Assembly: GCA_036274635.1 (NCBI GenBank)
Contig: DASUFI010000225.1
Coordinates: forward strand, 1-14,397
DNA: 14,397 bases
Direction of reading: 5' to 3'
Origin: DASUFI01 sp036274635
GTDB taxonomy: Bacteria > Planctomycetota > B15-G4
A program made the translations under genes and the position numbers. Each line of letters starts with the position of its first letter. The first letter of the stretch is position 1. The notes beneath the pieces were generated by a model, which was given only the letters and a program-made list of their open reading frames with translations, did not search any database and was not told where the DNA came from. This document shows, piece by piece, positions 1-6,365 of the stretch.

Positions 1-200
1 GGGTCGTCGAGGCCGCTGGCCACGAGGCTCGTCTTCACGCCGAAGGCGTTGACGCGCGTCACGACGTCGCCCGCGGACTCGGCGACCACGAAGACGTCGG
101 CCCGCGCGGCGCCGAGGACGCCGAGCACGAGCAGGGGGAGCGCGCGCGACAGGCCGCGCCGCGCGGGAATGGGGGAGGCGTCGGGAGAATGGAGTGCCAT
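1..200 (-). CDS. Exported protein, 5' part only (possible beta-propeller)
   Basis: The reverse strand opens with ATG at 200-198 and stays open for 66 codons to the left edge, so the gene is truncated by the window. The product begins with a basic n-region (ARRGLSR), then a hydrophobic stretch (ALPLLVLGVLGAA) ending in an ARA-type signal peptidase site at about residues 33-35. The mature start (ADVFVVAESAGDVVTRVN, then VKTSLVASGLDD) resembles the first blade of NHL/SMP-30-like beta-propellers, where a 'value-associated-with-location' strand is followed by 'FASGL..P'. That family assignment is inference from about 30 residues. No strong Shine-Dalgarno is visible upstream. It diverges from the MuiA-family gene at 454. 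The export call is firm; the fold is a guess. Confidence 0.6.
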   Translation of the reverse strand, partial: MALHSPDASPIPARRGLSRALPLLVLGVLGAARADVFVVAESAGDVVTRVNAFGVKTSLVASGLDD

Positions 201-453
201 GGCTCGATAGCCATCGGCCCCCGGCGTGGCTGACCTGAGCCCGCACCAGGCATCGTGTCGATCGATCGCGACTTGCCCTGTCGTTTCGCTGCAGCAGCCG
301 TCGCGTCGCGGCCACCGAGGACCTGACAGCCTCGGCGCAACACCGACAAGCGCTTGCTGTTTTCAGCGCCGCGCCAGCCGTCGCGGCGCAGAACTCGGAC
401 GGCCGGCGCTCGGGAAATCGCCCTCGTGAATCTTCCGGGGAAGGAGTCCGTCC
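201..453. promoter_or_regulatory. Divergent intergenic region with palindromes
   Basis: This 253-nt stretch separates two divergent exported-protein genes and must hold promoters for both. I see no convincing -35/-10 pair. It contains a 10-bp palindrome CGATCGATCG (259-268), a 6-bp inverted repeat CCGAGG/CCTCGG (315-320 and 330-335, 9-nt loop), a second 10-bp palindrome CAAGCGCTTG (347-356), and a small GCTG-TTTT-CAGC hairpin (356-367). Short open frames across it lack coding character. A good Shine-Dalgarno (AAGGAG, 441-446) serves the gene at 454. Confidence 0.5.
347..356. repeat. 10-bp perfect palindrome, candidate operator
   Basis: CAAGCGCTTG is fully self-complementary and lies about 100 nt before the MuiA-family start. 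Its position would suit a regulator site in the leader or promoter, but it may be chance in GC-rich DNA; there is no second copy in the window that I noticed. Confidence 0.25.
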
Positions 454-2322
454 ATGGTTGCCGTCGTCATCCAGCTCGTCGCCATGTCCTTGCTGTCCGC
501 AGCGCAGCTTGCGGTCGCACCGCCGGGCGACACGCCACCCGCCGCGAAGGCCGAGGCGCAGGCCAAGCCGCAGCAGAGCAAGGCGCAGCAGGCCAAGCCG
601 GCCGCGAAACCGGCGTCGGAGGCGCCCGAACCCACGCCCCAGCAGCCGCCGCCGCTGATCCTCGATCAGGCGCCGACGGGGCCCGAGTCGACGATCACGC
701 GCGTCGTGGTCTTCCCCAAGCACGCCGAGGTCACGCGCGCGATCACGGTCGACGCCGCGGCCGGCGACAACACCGTCGTGTTCAACGGCCTCGTGCCGGT
801 GCTCAACCCGCACACGCTGCGGGCCAGCGTCTCGGACGGCGCGCGGATCACCGGCACCGAGCTGCGCACCGTGTACCTGAAGGAATCGCTGACCGAGGAG
901 ATCACCAGGCTGGACAGGGACATCCTCGCGGCGAGCGACGACATCGCGGCGGAGAAGCGGGCGGACGCGCGCCTGCAGGAGTCGGCGGCCTTCTATGCCT
1001 CGGTGAAGGGCCGGCTGTCGCAGGACATGGGCCAGGAGCTGGCGGGCGGCGGCGTCTCGGTCGCGGACTGGAAGCAGGTGCTGGGCTTCGTGAGCGACGG
1101 CCTCGCCGACTGCGACAGGCAGATGGGCGAGCTGGCGGTGCGCCTGCGCGACAAGCAGCAGGCGCTCGAGGCGCTGGCCAAGCAGCGCAAGGACTACTCC
1201 TCACGCCAGCCCAGGGAGATGAAGCAGGCCTCGGTCTCCTTCACCTCCGAAGCGCCGGGCCCGCGGCAGGTGGAGGTGCACTACATCGTGGACACCGTCA
1301 TCTGGCAGCCCAGCTACGACGTGCACCTCGACCGTGCGCGCGGCGAGATCGAGGTCACCGGCTACGGCCAGGTCATCCAGTGGTCCGGCGAGCACTGGAA
1401 GGACGTGCAGCTCGGTCTGGCCATGAGCCGGCCGGACTTCGAGCTGACCCTGCCGGAGCTGACGCCGGTGGAGGCCAGCCTCGACGACAAGGAGCTGGCG
1501 ACGCTGGCCAAGGAGGTGGCCTTCCTCTCGCGGTCCAAGGACGGCGAGGCGCAGAAGTGGAGCGAATCGCGCTTCAAGCGCTCGCAGGACCGCGAGACCT
1601 TCCGTCGCAACCTCGAGCAGCTCTCGCGCCGCAGCGACCAGATCCTCGAGAAGTACGGCCTCTCGCAGAGCCTGATCGAGGACGCGATGAACCGGCTCGT
1701 GGACCGCTTCGCCGGAGTCCGCTACGAGATCCCGCAGCACGAGACCGTGCCCTGCGATTCCTCGCCGCACAAGGTGGTGGCCTTCACCGCGCGCATGCCG
1801 GCCCGGCTCAAGTACGTGGCCGCGCCCGCGCTGGGCAACTCGATCATGCTCGAGGGCACCGTCGTCAACAGCTCGGACTGGCCGGTGCTGTCCGGCGCGG
1901 CCGCGCTGTTCATCGACGACTCCTACGTCGGCATCAGCACCGTGACCGGCGCCGCCAAGAACGAGCCCCTCACGTTCGGCTTCGGCCCCGACGACAGCCT
2001 GGTCGTCTCGCGCAAGCTGCTCTCACGCGACGTCAAGGGCCCGGAGGCCTTCCGCCAGTCGCAGGTCATGACCTACCGCTACGAGATCACGCTGGAGAAC
2101 TTCAACCCGCGCGCCGTCACGGTGGAGGTCGAGGACCAGATCCCGATCTCCAGGACGCAGGACATCGCCGTGACCTTCGTCGAGGCCACCCCCAAGCCGA
2201 AGCTCGACGAGCAGGCCGGCAAGCTGCACTGGGAGATCGAGATCGCGCCCAAGGCCACCAGCCGCATCAGCTACACCTTCACGGTGGAGTGCCCGGTGGG
2301 GCGGGACGTGCATTGGGAGTGA
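454..2322 (+). CDS. Exported MuiA-family protein (DUF4140 + DUF4139)
   Basis: The 622-residue product belongs to the 'mucoidy inhibitor MuiA' family. The start is supported by AAGGAG seven bases upstream. Residues 1-22 form a hydrophobic export signal that is poor in basic residues; 23-75 are an Ala/Pro/Lys/Gln-rich linker. DUF4140 covers about 80-180 (ITRVVVFPKHAEVTR, then LNPHTLRASVSDG). Residues about 148-250 look like a coiled coil. DUF4139 runs from about 255 to the end, with the hallmark WQPSYDVHL (284-292), SGEHWKDVQLGLAMSRP (311-327) and a C-terminal strand-rich part (YRYEITLENFNPRAVTVEV). A charged helical segment at about 340-420 interrupts DUF4139. Family members are widespread periplasmic proteins without a settled biochemical role; the name comes from an effect on mucoidy. 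It appears monocistronic. The family call is secure; function in this organism is unknown. Confidence 0.9.
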   Translation: MVAVVIQLVAMSLLSAAQLAVAPPGDTPPAAKAEAQAKPQQSKAQQAKPAAKPASEAPEPTPQQPPPLILDQAPTGPESTITRVVVFPKHAEVTRAITVDAAAGDNTVVFNGLVPVLNPHTLRASVSDGARITGTELRTVYLKESLTEEITRLDRDILAASDDIAAEKRADARLQESAAFYASVKGRLSQDMGQELAGGGVSVADWKQVLGFVSDGLADCDRQMGELAVRLRDKQQALEALAKQRKDYSSRQPREMKQASVSFTSEAPGPRQVEVHYIVDTVIWQPSYDVHLDRARGEIEVTGYGQVIQWSGEHWKDVQLGLAMSRPDFELTLPELTPVEASLDDKELATLAKEVAFLSRSKDGEAQKWSESRFKRSQDRETFRRNLEQLSRRSDQILEKYGLSQSLIEDAMNRLVDRFAGVRYEIPQHETVPCDSSPHKVVAFTARMPARLKYVAAPALGNSIMLEGTVVNSSDWPVLSGAAALFIDDSYVGISTVTGAAKNEPLTFGFGPDDSLVVSRKLLSRDVKGPEAFRQSQVMTYRYEITLENFNPRAVTVEVEDQIPISRTQDIAVTFVEATPKPKLDEQAGKLHWEIEIAPKATSRISYTFTVECPVGRDVHWE

Positions 2323-2336
2323 AAAGGCCGGCGGCC

Positions 2337-2365
2337 GCTCGGTCGGTGACCGGCGATGACCGAGC
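2337..2365. promoter_or_regulatory. Inverted repeat before the toxin-antitoxin pair
   Basis: GCTCGGTC (2337-2344) and GACCGAGC (2358-2365) are perfect 8-bp complements around a 13-nt spacer; a shorter nested repeat CGGT-G-ACCG (2344-2352) overlaps the left arm. It starts 15 nt after the MuiA-family stop and about 65 nt before the DUF433 start. No T-run follows, so it is not a canonical intrinsic terminator on the plus strand. Toxin-antitoxin operons are usually autoregulated through palindromic operators, so an operator is as likely as a transcript-end hairpin. Confidence 0.4.
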
Positions 2366-2431
2366 ATTCCGAGATGGATGTAACTTGCAGCTCCGTCGTC
2401 CGACCGGAGGGCAACCCCCCCGGAGGAACTC

Positions 2432-2689
2432 ATGAGCTACATTGACGTCGTCATGAACTGGCGTGAGAGGCTGACATCGGATCCGAACGTGTGCGGTGGA
2501 CGCGTCTGCGTGAAGGGCACGCGCGTCATGGTGTCCATCATTCTCGACAGTCTCGCTGATGGACTGACGGCCGAGCAGATCGTCGGTGAGTATCCGACGA
2601 TCTGCGTCGAAGATGTGCTGGCAACACTGGCCTACGCCGCGGATCTCGCACGCGAGCGCATCGTCCCGCTGACGCCACCGTCCGTTTGA
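2432..2689 (+). CDS. DUF433 family antitoxin-like protein
   Basis: This 85-residue protein matches DUF433: a DP start (residues 17-18), CGG (21-23), the GTR signature (29-31), a hydrophobic helix (VSIILDSLADG), then TAEQIVGEYPTICVEDVLATL (45-65), which resembles the helix-turn-helix-like half of the family. A strong GGAGG Shine-Dalgarno at about 2422-2426 fixes the start. DUF433 proteins are the usual first-gene partners of DUF5615 PIN-like proteins and are regarded as antitoxins that neutralise the toxin and bind the operon's own promoter. The next gene follows after 18 nt. A hand count of 2521-2580 gives 35 G/C in 60, well below neighbouring genes, which suggests horizontal acquisition. Confidence 0.88.
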   Translation: MSYIDVVMNWRERLTSDPNVCGGRVCVKGTRVMVSIILDSLADGLTAEQIVGEYPTICVEDVLATLAYAADLARERIVPLTPPSV

Positions 2690-2707
2690 CGGCCGGACGG
2701 CTCGCCG

Positions 2708-3073
2708 ATGAGGATCAAGACGGACGAGAACATTCCCGACACCATCGTCGCGATGCTGCGCGAGGACGGGCAGGATGTCACGTCCGTGCGTGTGCAAGAG
2801 TTGACGGGCATCGGCGACAGCCAGCTGTCGCGTATCTGCCAGGCGGAGGCGCGCGCCCTCATGTCGCTTGACCTGGAGTTCGCGGACATTCGCAAGTTCC
2901 CGCCGCGGGATCACGCTGGATTGGTGGTGCTTCGGCCTGGCCGCAGCGGACCGCAGCACGCGGCCAGGCTGGTGGCCTCGATTCGCGATCGCATGCGAAC
3001 AGAGAGCCTTCACGGTCTCTTGTGGGTCGTGAACGAAGGAAGCCTCCGGATCCGCGATGACCCCGCGTCCTGA
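2708..3073 (+). CDS. DUF5615 PIN-like toxin
   Basis: The 121-residue product fits the DUF5615 PIN-like family, predicted ribonucleases acting as the toxin of DUF433 pairs. Visible hallmarks: an N-terminal acidic DENIP (residues 6-10, D6 a likely metal ligand), GIGDSQL (35-41) with D38 in the place of the second conserved acid, and LMSLDLEFAD (51-60), equivalent to the family's 'T-x-D-x-DF' with D55 kept and the second acid present as E57. The C-terminal part (GLVVLRPGR; LHGLLWVVNEGSLRIR) is the typical closing strand pair. The Shine-Dalgarno is weak, consistent with translation after the antitoxin gene. The stop lies 3 nt from the stop of the convergent response-regulator gene. Nuclease activity and toxicity are inferred from the family. 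Confidence 0.82.
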   Translation: MRIKTDENIPDTIVAMLREDGQDVTSVRVQELTGIGDSQLSRICQAEARALMSLDLEFADIRKFPPRDHAGLVVLRPGRSGPQHAARLVASIRDRMRTESLHGLLWVVNEGSLRIRDDPAS

Positions 3074-3076
3074 CGT

Positions 3077-4042
3077 CTACTTCGCGCCGGCCGCCCCCGC
3101 GCTGCTGGCCTCGCCCAGCGCCGCGACCGCGAGATCCAGCTCCGCCGCTGCGGCGCTGGCCAGCTCGACGTGCTGCCCGATCTGCTCCTCGGCCTTCAGC
3201 GTCGTGATACGCGCGAGCACCGTGCCCAGGCGGCCCAGCCCGAGGTCCGCGCAGCGCGCCGTGAAGCGCCTGAGCCGCTCGACCACGTCGCCGCCCAGCA
3301 AGCCGGAGGCGCCAAAGCCGTAGAGGTCCTGGCGCAGCACCTCGGAGCACTCCGCGAAGCTGCTGAGCATGTCCTCCACGAGCCCCGGGCTGTCCGCCCG
3401 CTCGAACTCGCGCAGCACCGCGAGCACCGCCGGGTCGAGCGTGACCCGCTCGCTCGGCGCCGGCAGCCTGGCCGCCCACTGCGGATCGGCGCGCAGCCGC
3501 ACCAGCTCGGCCCGCAGGCTGTGCTCGTAGAAGCAGTCGGGGCAGTAGCTGTGCGAGAAGTCGATGTCGTGGAAGTACTCCTCGACTCGCTTCCAGTGGT
3601 CGCTCCCGTCGCGCACGGCCTTGCAGTGCATGCAGATGGGGAGCGCGGAGGTCAGGGCCACGACCTGGGCGTTCATGCGCTGCACCCGCTCGGCCACGGT
3701 GAGGCGCACGCGCAGCAGGTCGTGGTCGAGGGGCTTCACCAGGAAGTCGTCGACGCCGGCCTCCATGGCCTGGCGGTAGTTGGCCGCGAAGTCCATGCCG
3801 GTGAGCATCACGATCCAGGTGTAACTGCGCGTGCGCACGGTGCGGATGCGGCGCGTGAGCTCGATGCCGTCGCACTCGGGCATCATCCAGTCGGTCACGA
3901 CCACCGCGAAGGGCTCGCGACGGAAGGCGTCCCACGCGGCCTCGCCGTCGAGGACGGCGGTGACCTCGTGGCCCATGTCCCTGAGCATGCGCACCAGGAG
4001 GGTGCGGCACAGGGCGTCGTCTTCGGCCACGAGGATGCGCAT
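3077..4042 (-). CDS. Response regulator: REC, Cys4 motif, degenerate HPt-like domain
   Basis: The 321-residue protein starts with a receiver domain (1-120) with every key residue: acidic D8/D9, phosphoacceptor D51 (VVVTDWMMP), T81 and K103 (LVKPL). Residues 134-173 carry a motif common in response regulators and PAS kinases: LPICMHCKAVRD, a Trp at 150, FSHSYCPDC; C137, C140, C167 and C170 form a CxxC...CxxC arrangement that may bind metal. Residues about 201-310 look like an all-helical HPt module, but where HPt domains carry AHTLKGSSANLG this protein has LRRFTARCADLG (257-268), placing R258 at the phosphorylated histidine position. There is no DNA-binding output domain, so output is probably by protein contact. 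No histidine kinase is in the window. TGGAG about 10 nt upstream supports the start. The REC call is firm; the HPt call is my alignment by eye. Confidence 0.88.
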   Translation of the reverse strand: MRILVAEDDALCRTLLVRMLRDMGHEVTAVLDGEAAWDAFRREPFAVVVTDWMMPECDGIELTRRIRTVRTRSYTWIVMLTGMDFAANYRQAMEAGVDDFLVKPLDHDLLRVRLTVAERVQRMNAQVVALTSALPICMHCKAVRDGSDHWKRVEEYFHDIDFSHSYCPDCFYEHSLRAELVRLRADPQWAARLPAPSERVTLDPAVLAVLREFERADSPGLVEDMLSSFAECSEVLRQDLYGFGASGLLGGDVVERLRRFTARCADLGLGRLGTVLARITTLKAEEQIGQHVELASAAAAELDLAVAALGEASSAGAAGAK

Positions 4043-4075
4043 GCGCGGGGGCTCCAGAATCCCGGAGTCTCATCG

Positions 4076-4094
4076 GCCGCCCGGCGCGGGCGGC
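4076..4094 (-). terminator. GC hairpin between copA and the regulator gene
   Basis: GCCGCCCG (4076-4083) and CGGGCGGC (4087-4094) are perfect complements with a 3-nt loop, giving an 8-bp all-G/C stem. It lies about 34 nt upstream of the regulator's start codon on the minus strand, with no T-run on the downstream side. It may be a second terminator-like element after copA, or a leader structure affecting the regulator. Confidence 0.35.
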
Positions 4095-4101
4095 TGGAAT
4101 T

Positions 4102-4128
4102 GCGGCCGCCGCAGGTCGCGGCGGCCGC
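4102..4128 (-). terminator. Strong hairpin directly after the copA stop
   Basis: GCGGCCGCCGC (4102-4112) and GCGGCGGCCGC (4118-4128) are perfect 11-bp complements around a 5-nt loop. On the minus strand the stem begins at the very next base after the copA TGA (4131-4129). The sequence after it (AATTCCAGCC) has only two Ts, so this is terminator-like without the canonical U-tract. It could end or attenuate the copA transcript, or protect its 3' end. Confidence 0.5.
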
Positions 4129-6363
4129 TCAGCTCTCGAGGCCGAAGTCCGTCTCGAGCCGGCTGCGGAAGCGGCGCAGGCGCAGGGCGTTGCCCACCAC
4201 GGCCAGGCTGCTGGCCGCCATGGCCGCCGCCGCGAAGGGCGGGTCCACCTGGCCGAAGGCCGCCAGCGGCACGGCGACGACGTTGTAGGCAAAGGCCAGG
4301 AACAGGTTCTGGCGCACGAGGCGCAGGGTGGCGCGCGCCAGCTCGATGGCCACGGCGCAGCGCGCGAGGTCGCCGTGCACGAGGACGAGGGGCGCGCTGC
4401 CGCGGGCCAGCTCGGTGGCGCCGCCCACCGCGAGGCCGACGTCGGCGGCGGCGAGCGCGGGGGCGTCGTTGCTGCCGTCGCCCACCATGCCCACGATCGC
4501 GCCGCCGGCGCGCAGCGCGCGCACGCGCTCGGCTTTGGCCGCCGGCGACTCGCCGGCGTGCACCTCGTCGATGCCGGCCAGCGCGGCGATGGCCTGCGCG
4601 GCGCGCATGTGGTCGCCGGTGGTCATGACCACGCGCACGCCGAGCTTGTGCAGCACGCGCACGGCGCGCGGCGCCGTGGGGCGGATGCGGTCCGCGAGCC
4701 CCAGCAGCAGGCGCGCGCGGCCGGCGGTGGCGACGACGGCCAGGGTCCAGCCGCGGCGAGCGAAGTCTTCGGCGGCCGTGCGCAGGCCGGCGACGTCCAC
4801 GCCGTGCGCCACCGCGAAGTCGGGCGAGCCCACCAGCACCTCGGTGCCGTCGGCGAGGCGCCCCGTGACGCCGCCGCCGCCCGCCTGCAGCGAGGCGGCG
4901 TCCACGGCCGGCGCGGGCCAGCCGCAGCGCTGCACCTCGGCGCGGATCGCGGCCGCGAGCGGGTGGCCGGTGGCCAGCTCCACCGCCGCGGCGGCCACGA
5001 GCGGTGCGCGCAGCTCGTCGGCGTCGGGCGTCGTCCCGGCCGGCGCGGCGGGCAGCGCGGCGCCCGTCGTGGCCGACCAGGAGTGGGGCGCGCGCGCCAC
5101 CTCGCGAGCATGGCCGTCCGCGCCGACCAGCGCGAGGCCCTCCACGAGCGGCTCGCCCATGGTGAGGGTGCCGGTCTTGTCCACCAGCAGCACGTCCACG
5201 CGCGCCGCGGCCTCGAGCGCGCCGGCGTCGCGCACCAGGATGCCGAGCTGCGCCGCCCGGCCGGTGGCCACCTGCACGGCCGTCGGCGTCGCGAGCCCCA
5301 GCGCGCACGGGCAGGCGACCACCAGCACGGACACGGCCGCCAGCGGATCGTGCGCCAGCAGCAGCACGGCCAGCGCGATCGCCAGCACCGCCGGCACGAA
5401 GACCGCCGCGACGCGGTCCGCGAGGCGCTGCACGGGCGGCTTGCTGGCCTGCGCCTGGCGCACCAGCGCGAGCAGGCGCGCGACGGTGGTCTCGCTGCCC
5501 ACGGCCGTGGCGCGCAGCGTCACCAGCGCGCCGCCGCGGTTGATCGAGCCGCCCAGCACGCGATCGCCGGGGCCGCGCCACTGCGGCAGCGGCTCGCCCG
5601 TGAGCAGCGACTCGTCGAAGCCCGAGGCGCCGGCCGAGACGACGCCGTCCGCGGGCGCAGCCTGGCCCTCGCCCACCAGCAGCCAGTCGCCCACCTGCAC
5701 GGCGGAGGCGGGGACGAGGCGCTCCTCGCCGTCGGCGAGCACGCGCGCGGTGGCGGGCTGGCGCTGGGAGAGGCTCGCGAAGGACTCGGCGGCGCGGGCG
5801 CGCGCGCCTTCCTCCAGCGCGCGGCCGGTGAGCACGAAGGTGACCAACAGCGCGGTGGAGGGGAACAGCGGATGCGCGTGCCCTGCGCCGCCGCCGAGGT
5901 GCTGCCACGCGGCGAGGCCCAGCGCGGCGAGCGCGCCGAGGGCCACCAGCGTGTCCATGGCCGCGTGGCGCGCGCGGGCGAGGCGCACGGCCTGCGAGAG
6001 GATGGGCCAGCCCGCGCCCAGCACGGTGGCCGCGGCGGCGAGGCCCGAGACCAGCGGCACGCCCACCGTCGCGAAGGAGAGCGCGGTAAGGCCGAAGGCC
6101 ACCAGCGCCCGGCGCCGCGCGGCGCGCGCGAAGGCGGCCTCGTCGGGAGGCGCGGCGGCCGCGGCCACGCCCTCGTAGCCGAGGCGGCCGATGGCGGCCA
6201 GCACGTCGGGCTCGTCCACCTCGCCCGTGACGGTGGCCGTGCGGGTGGCGAAGGAGACGGCCGCGGACGCGACGCCCGGCAGCTGCGACAGCCCGCGCTC
6301 GATGGTGGCCGCGCAACCGCCGCAGGTCATGCCGCGGACAGGGACGACGAGCGTGCGCGCCAC
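4129..6363 (-). CDS. copA: Copper-exporting P1B-type ATPase (CopA-like)
   Basis: This 744-residue protein has the full set of P1B-1 Cu(I)-exporting ATPase motifs: one N-terminal heavy-metal-associated domain with GMTCGGC (C14, C17), actuator TGEP (255-258), the membrane CPC triad (351-353), phosphorylation motif DKTGTLT (D395), nucleotide-domain HP (467-468), TGDHMRAA (582-589), GDGSND (628-633), YN (693-694) in the seventh helix, and MAASS (715-719) in the eighth. Motifs of helices 6-8 (CPC, YN, MxxSS) point to Cu(I)/Ag(I). An Ala/Pro-rich stretch (about 424-451) lies between D395 and HP. Length is normal for a single-HMA CopA. I chose GTG at 6363-6361: it follows the upstream stop by 2 nt, has GAGG five bases before it, and starts just ahead of the HMA; longer open frame upstream reads through the neighbour out of frame. 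It removes cytosolic copper. Confidence 0.95.
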   Translation of the reverse strand: MARTLVVPVRGMTCGGCAATIERGLSQLPGVASAAVSFATRTATVTGEVDEPDVLAAIGRLGYEGVAAAAAPPDEAAFARAARRRALVAFGLTALSFATVGVPLVSGLAAAATVLGAGWPILSQAVRLARARHAAMDTLVALGALAALGLAAWQHLGGGAGHAHPLFPSTALLVTFVLTGRALEEGARARAAESFASLSQRQPATARVLADGEERLVPASAVQVGDWLLVGEGQAAPADGVVSAGASGFDESLLTGEPLPQWRGPGDRVLGGSINRGGALVTLRATAVGSETTVARLLALVRQAQASKPPVQRLADRVAAVFVPAVLAIALAVLLLAHDPLAAVSVLVVACPCALGLATPTAVQVATGRAAQLGILVRDAGALEAAARVDVLLVDKTGTLTMGEPLVEGLALVGADGHAREVARAPHSWSATTGAALPAAPAGTTPDADELRAPLVAAAAVELATGHPLAAAIRAEVQRCGWPAPAVDAASLQAGGGGVTGRLADGTEVLVGSPDFAVAHGVDVAGLRTAAEDFARRGWTLAVVATAGRARLLLGLADRIRPTAPRAVRVLHKLGVRVVMTTGDHMRAAQAIAALAGIDEVHAGESPAAKAERVRALRAGGAIVGMVGDGSNDAPALAAADVGLAVGGATELARGSAPLVLVHGDLARCAVAIELARATLRLVRQNLFLAFAYNVVAVPLAAFGQVDPPFAAAAMAASSLAVVGNALRLRRFRSRLETDFGLES

Positions 6364-6365
6364 GG

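Noticed and set aside
59..349. 96-codon minus-strand frame at the left edge
   Set aside because: It is out of frame with the 1-200 reading frame, which has a proper signal peptide and mature start; this frame gives low-complexity Arg/Ser/Pro sequence.
2279..3013. 244-codon minus-strand frame across the toxin-antitoxin pair
   Set aside because: It is antisense to two well-formed small genes with family motifs, and its product shows no domain.
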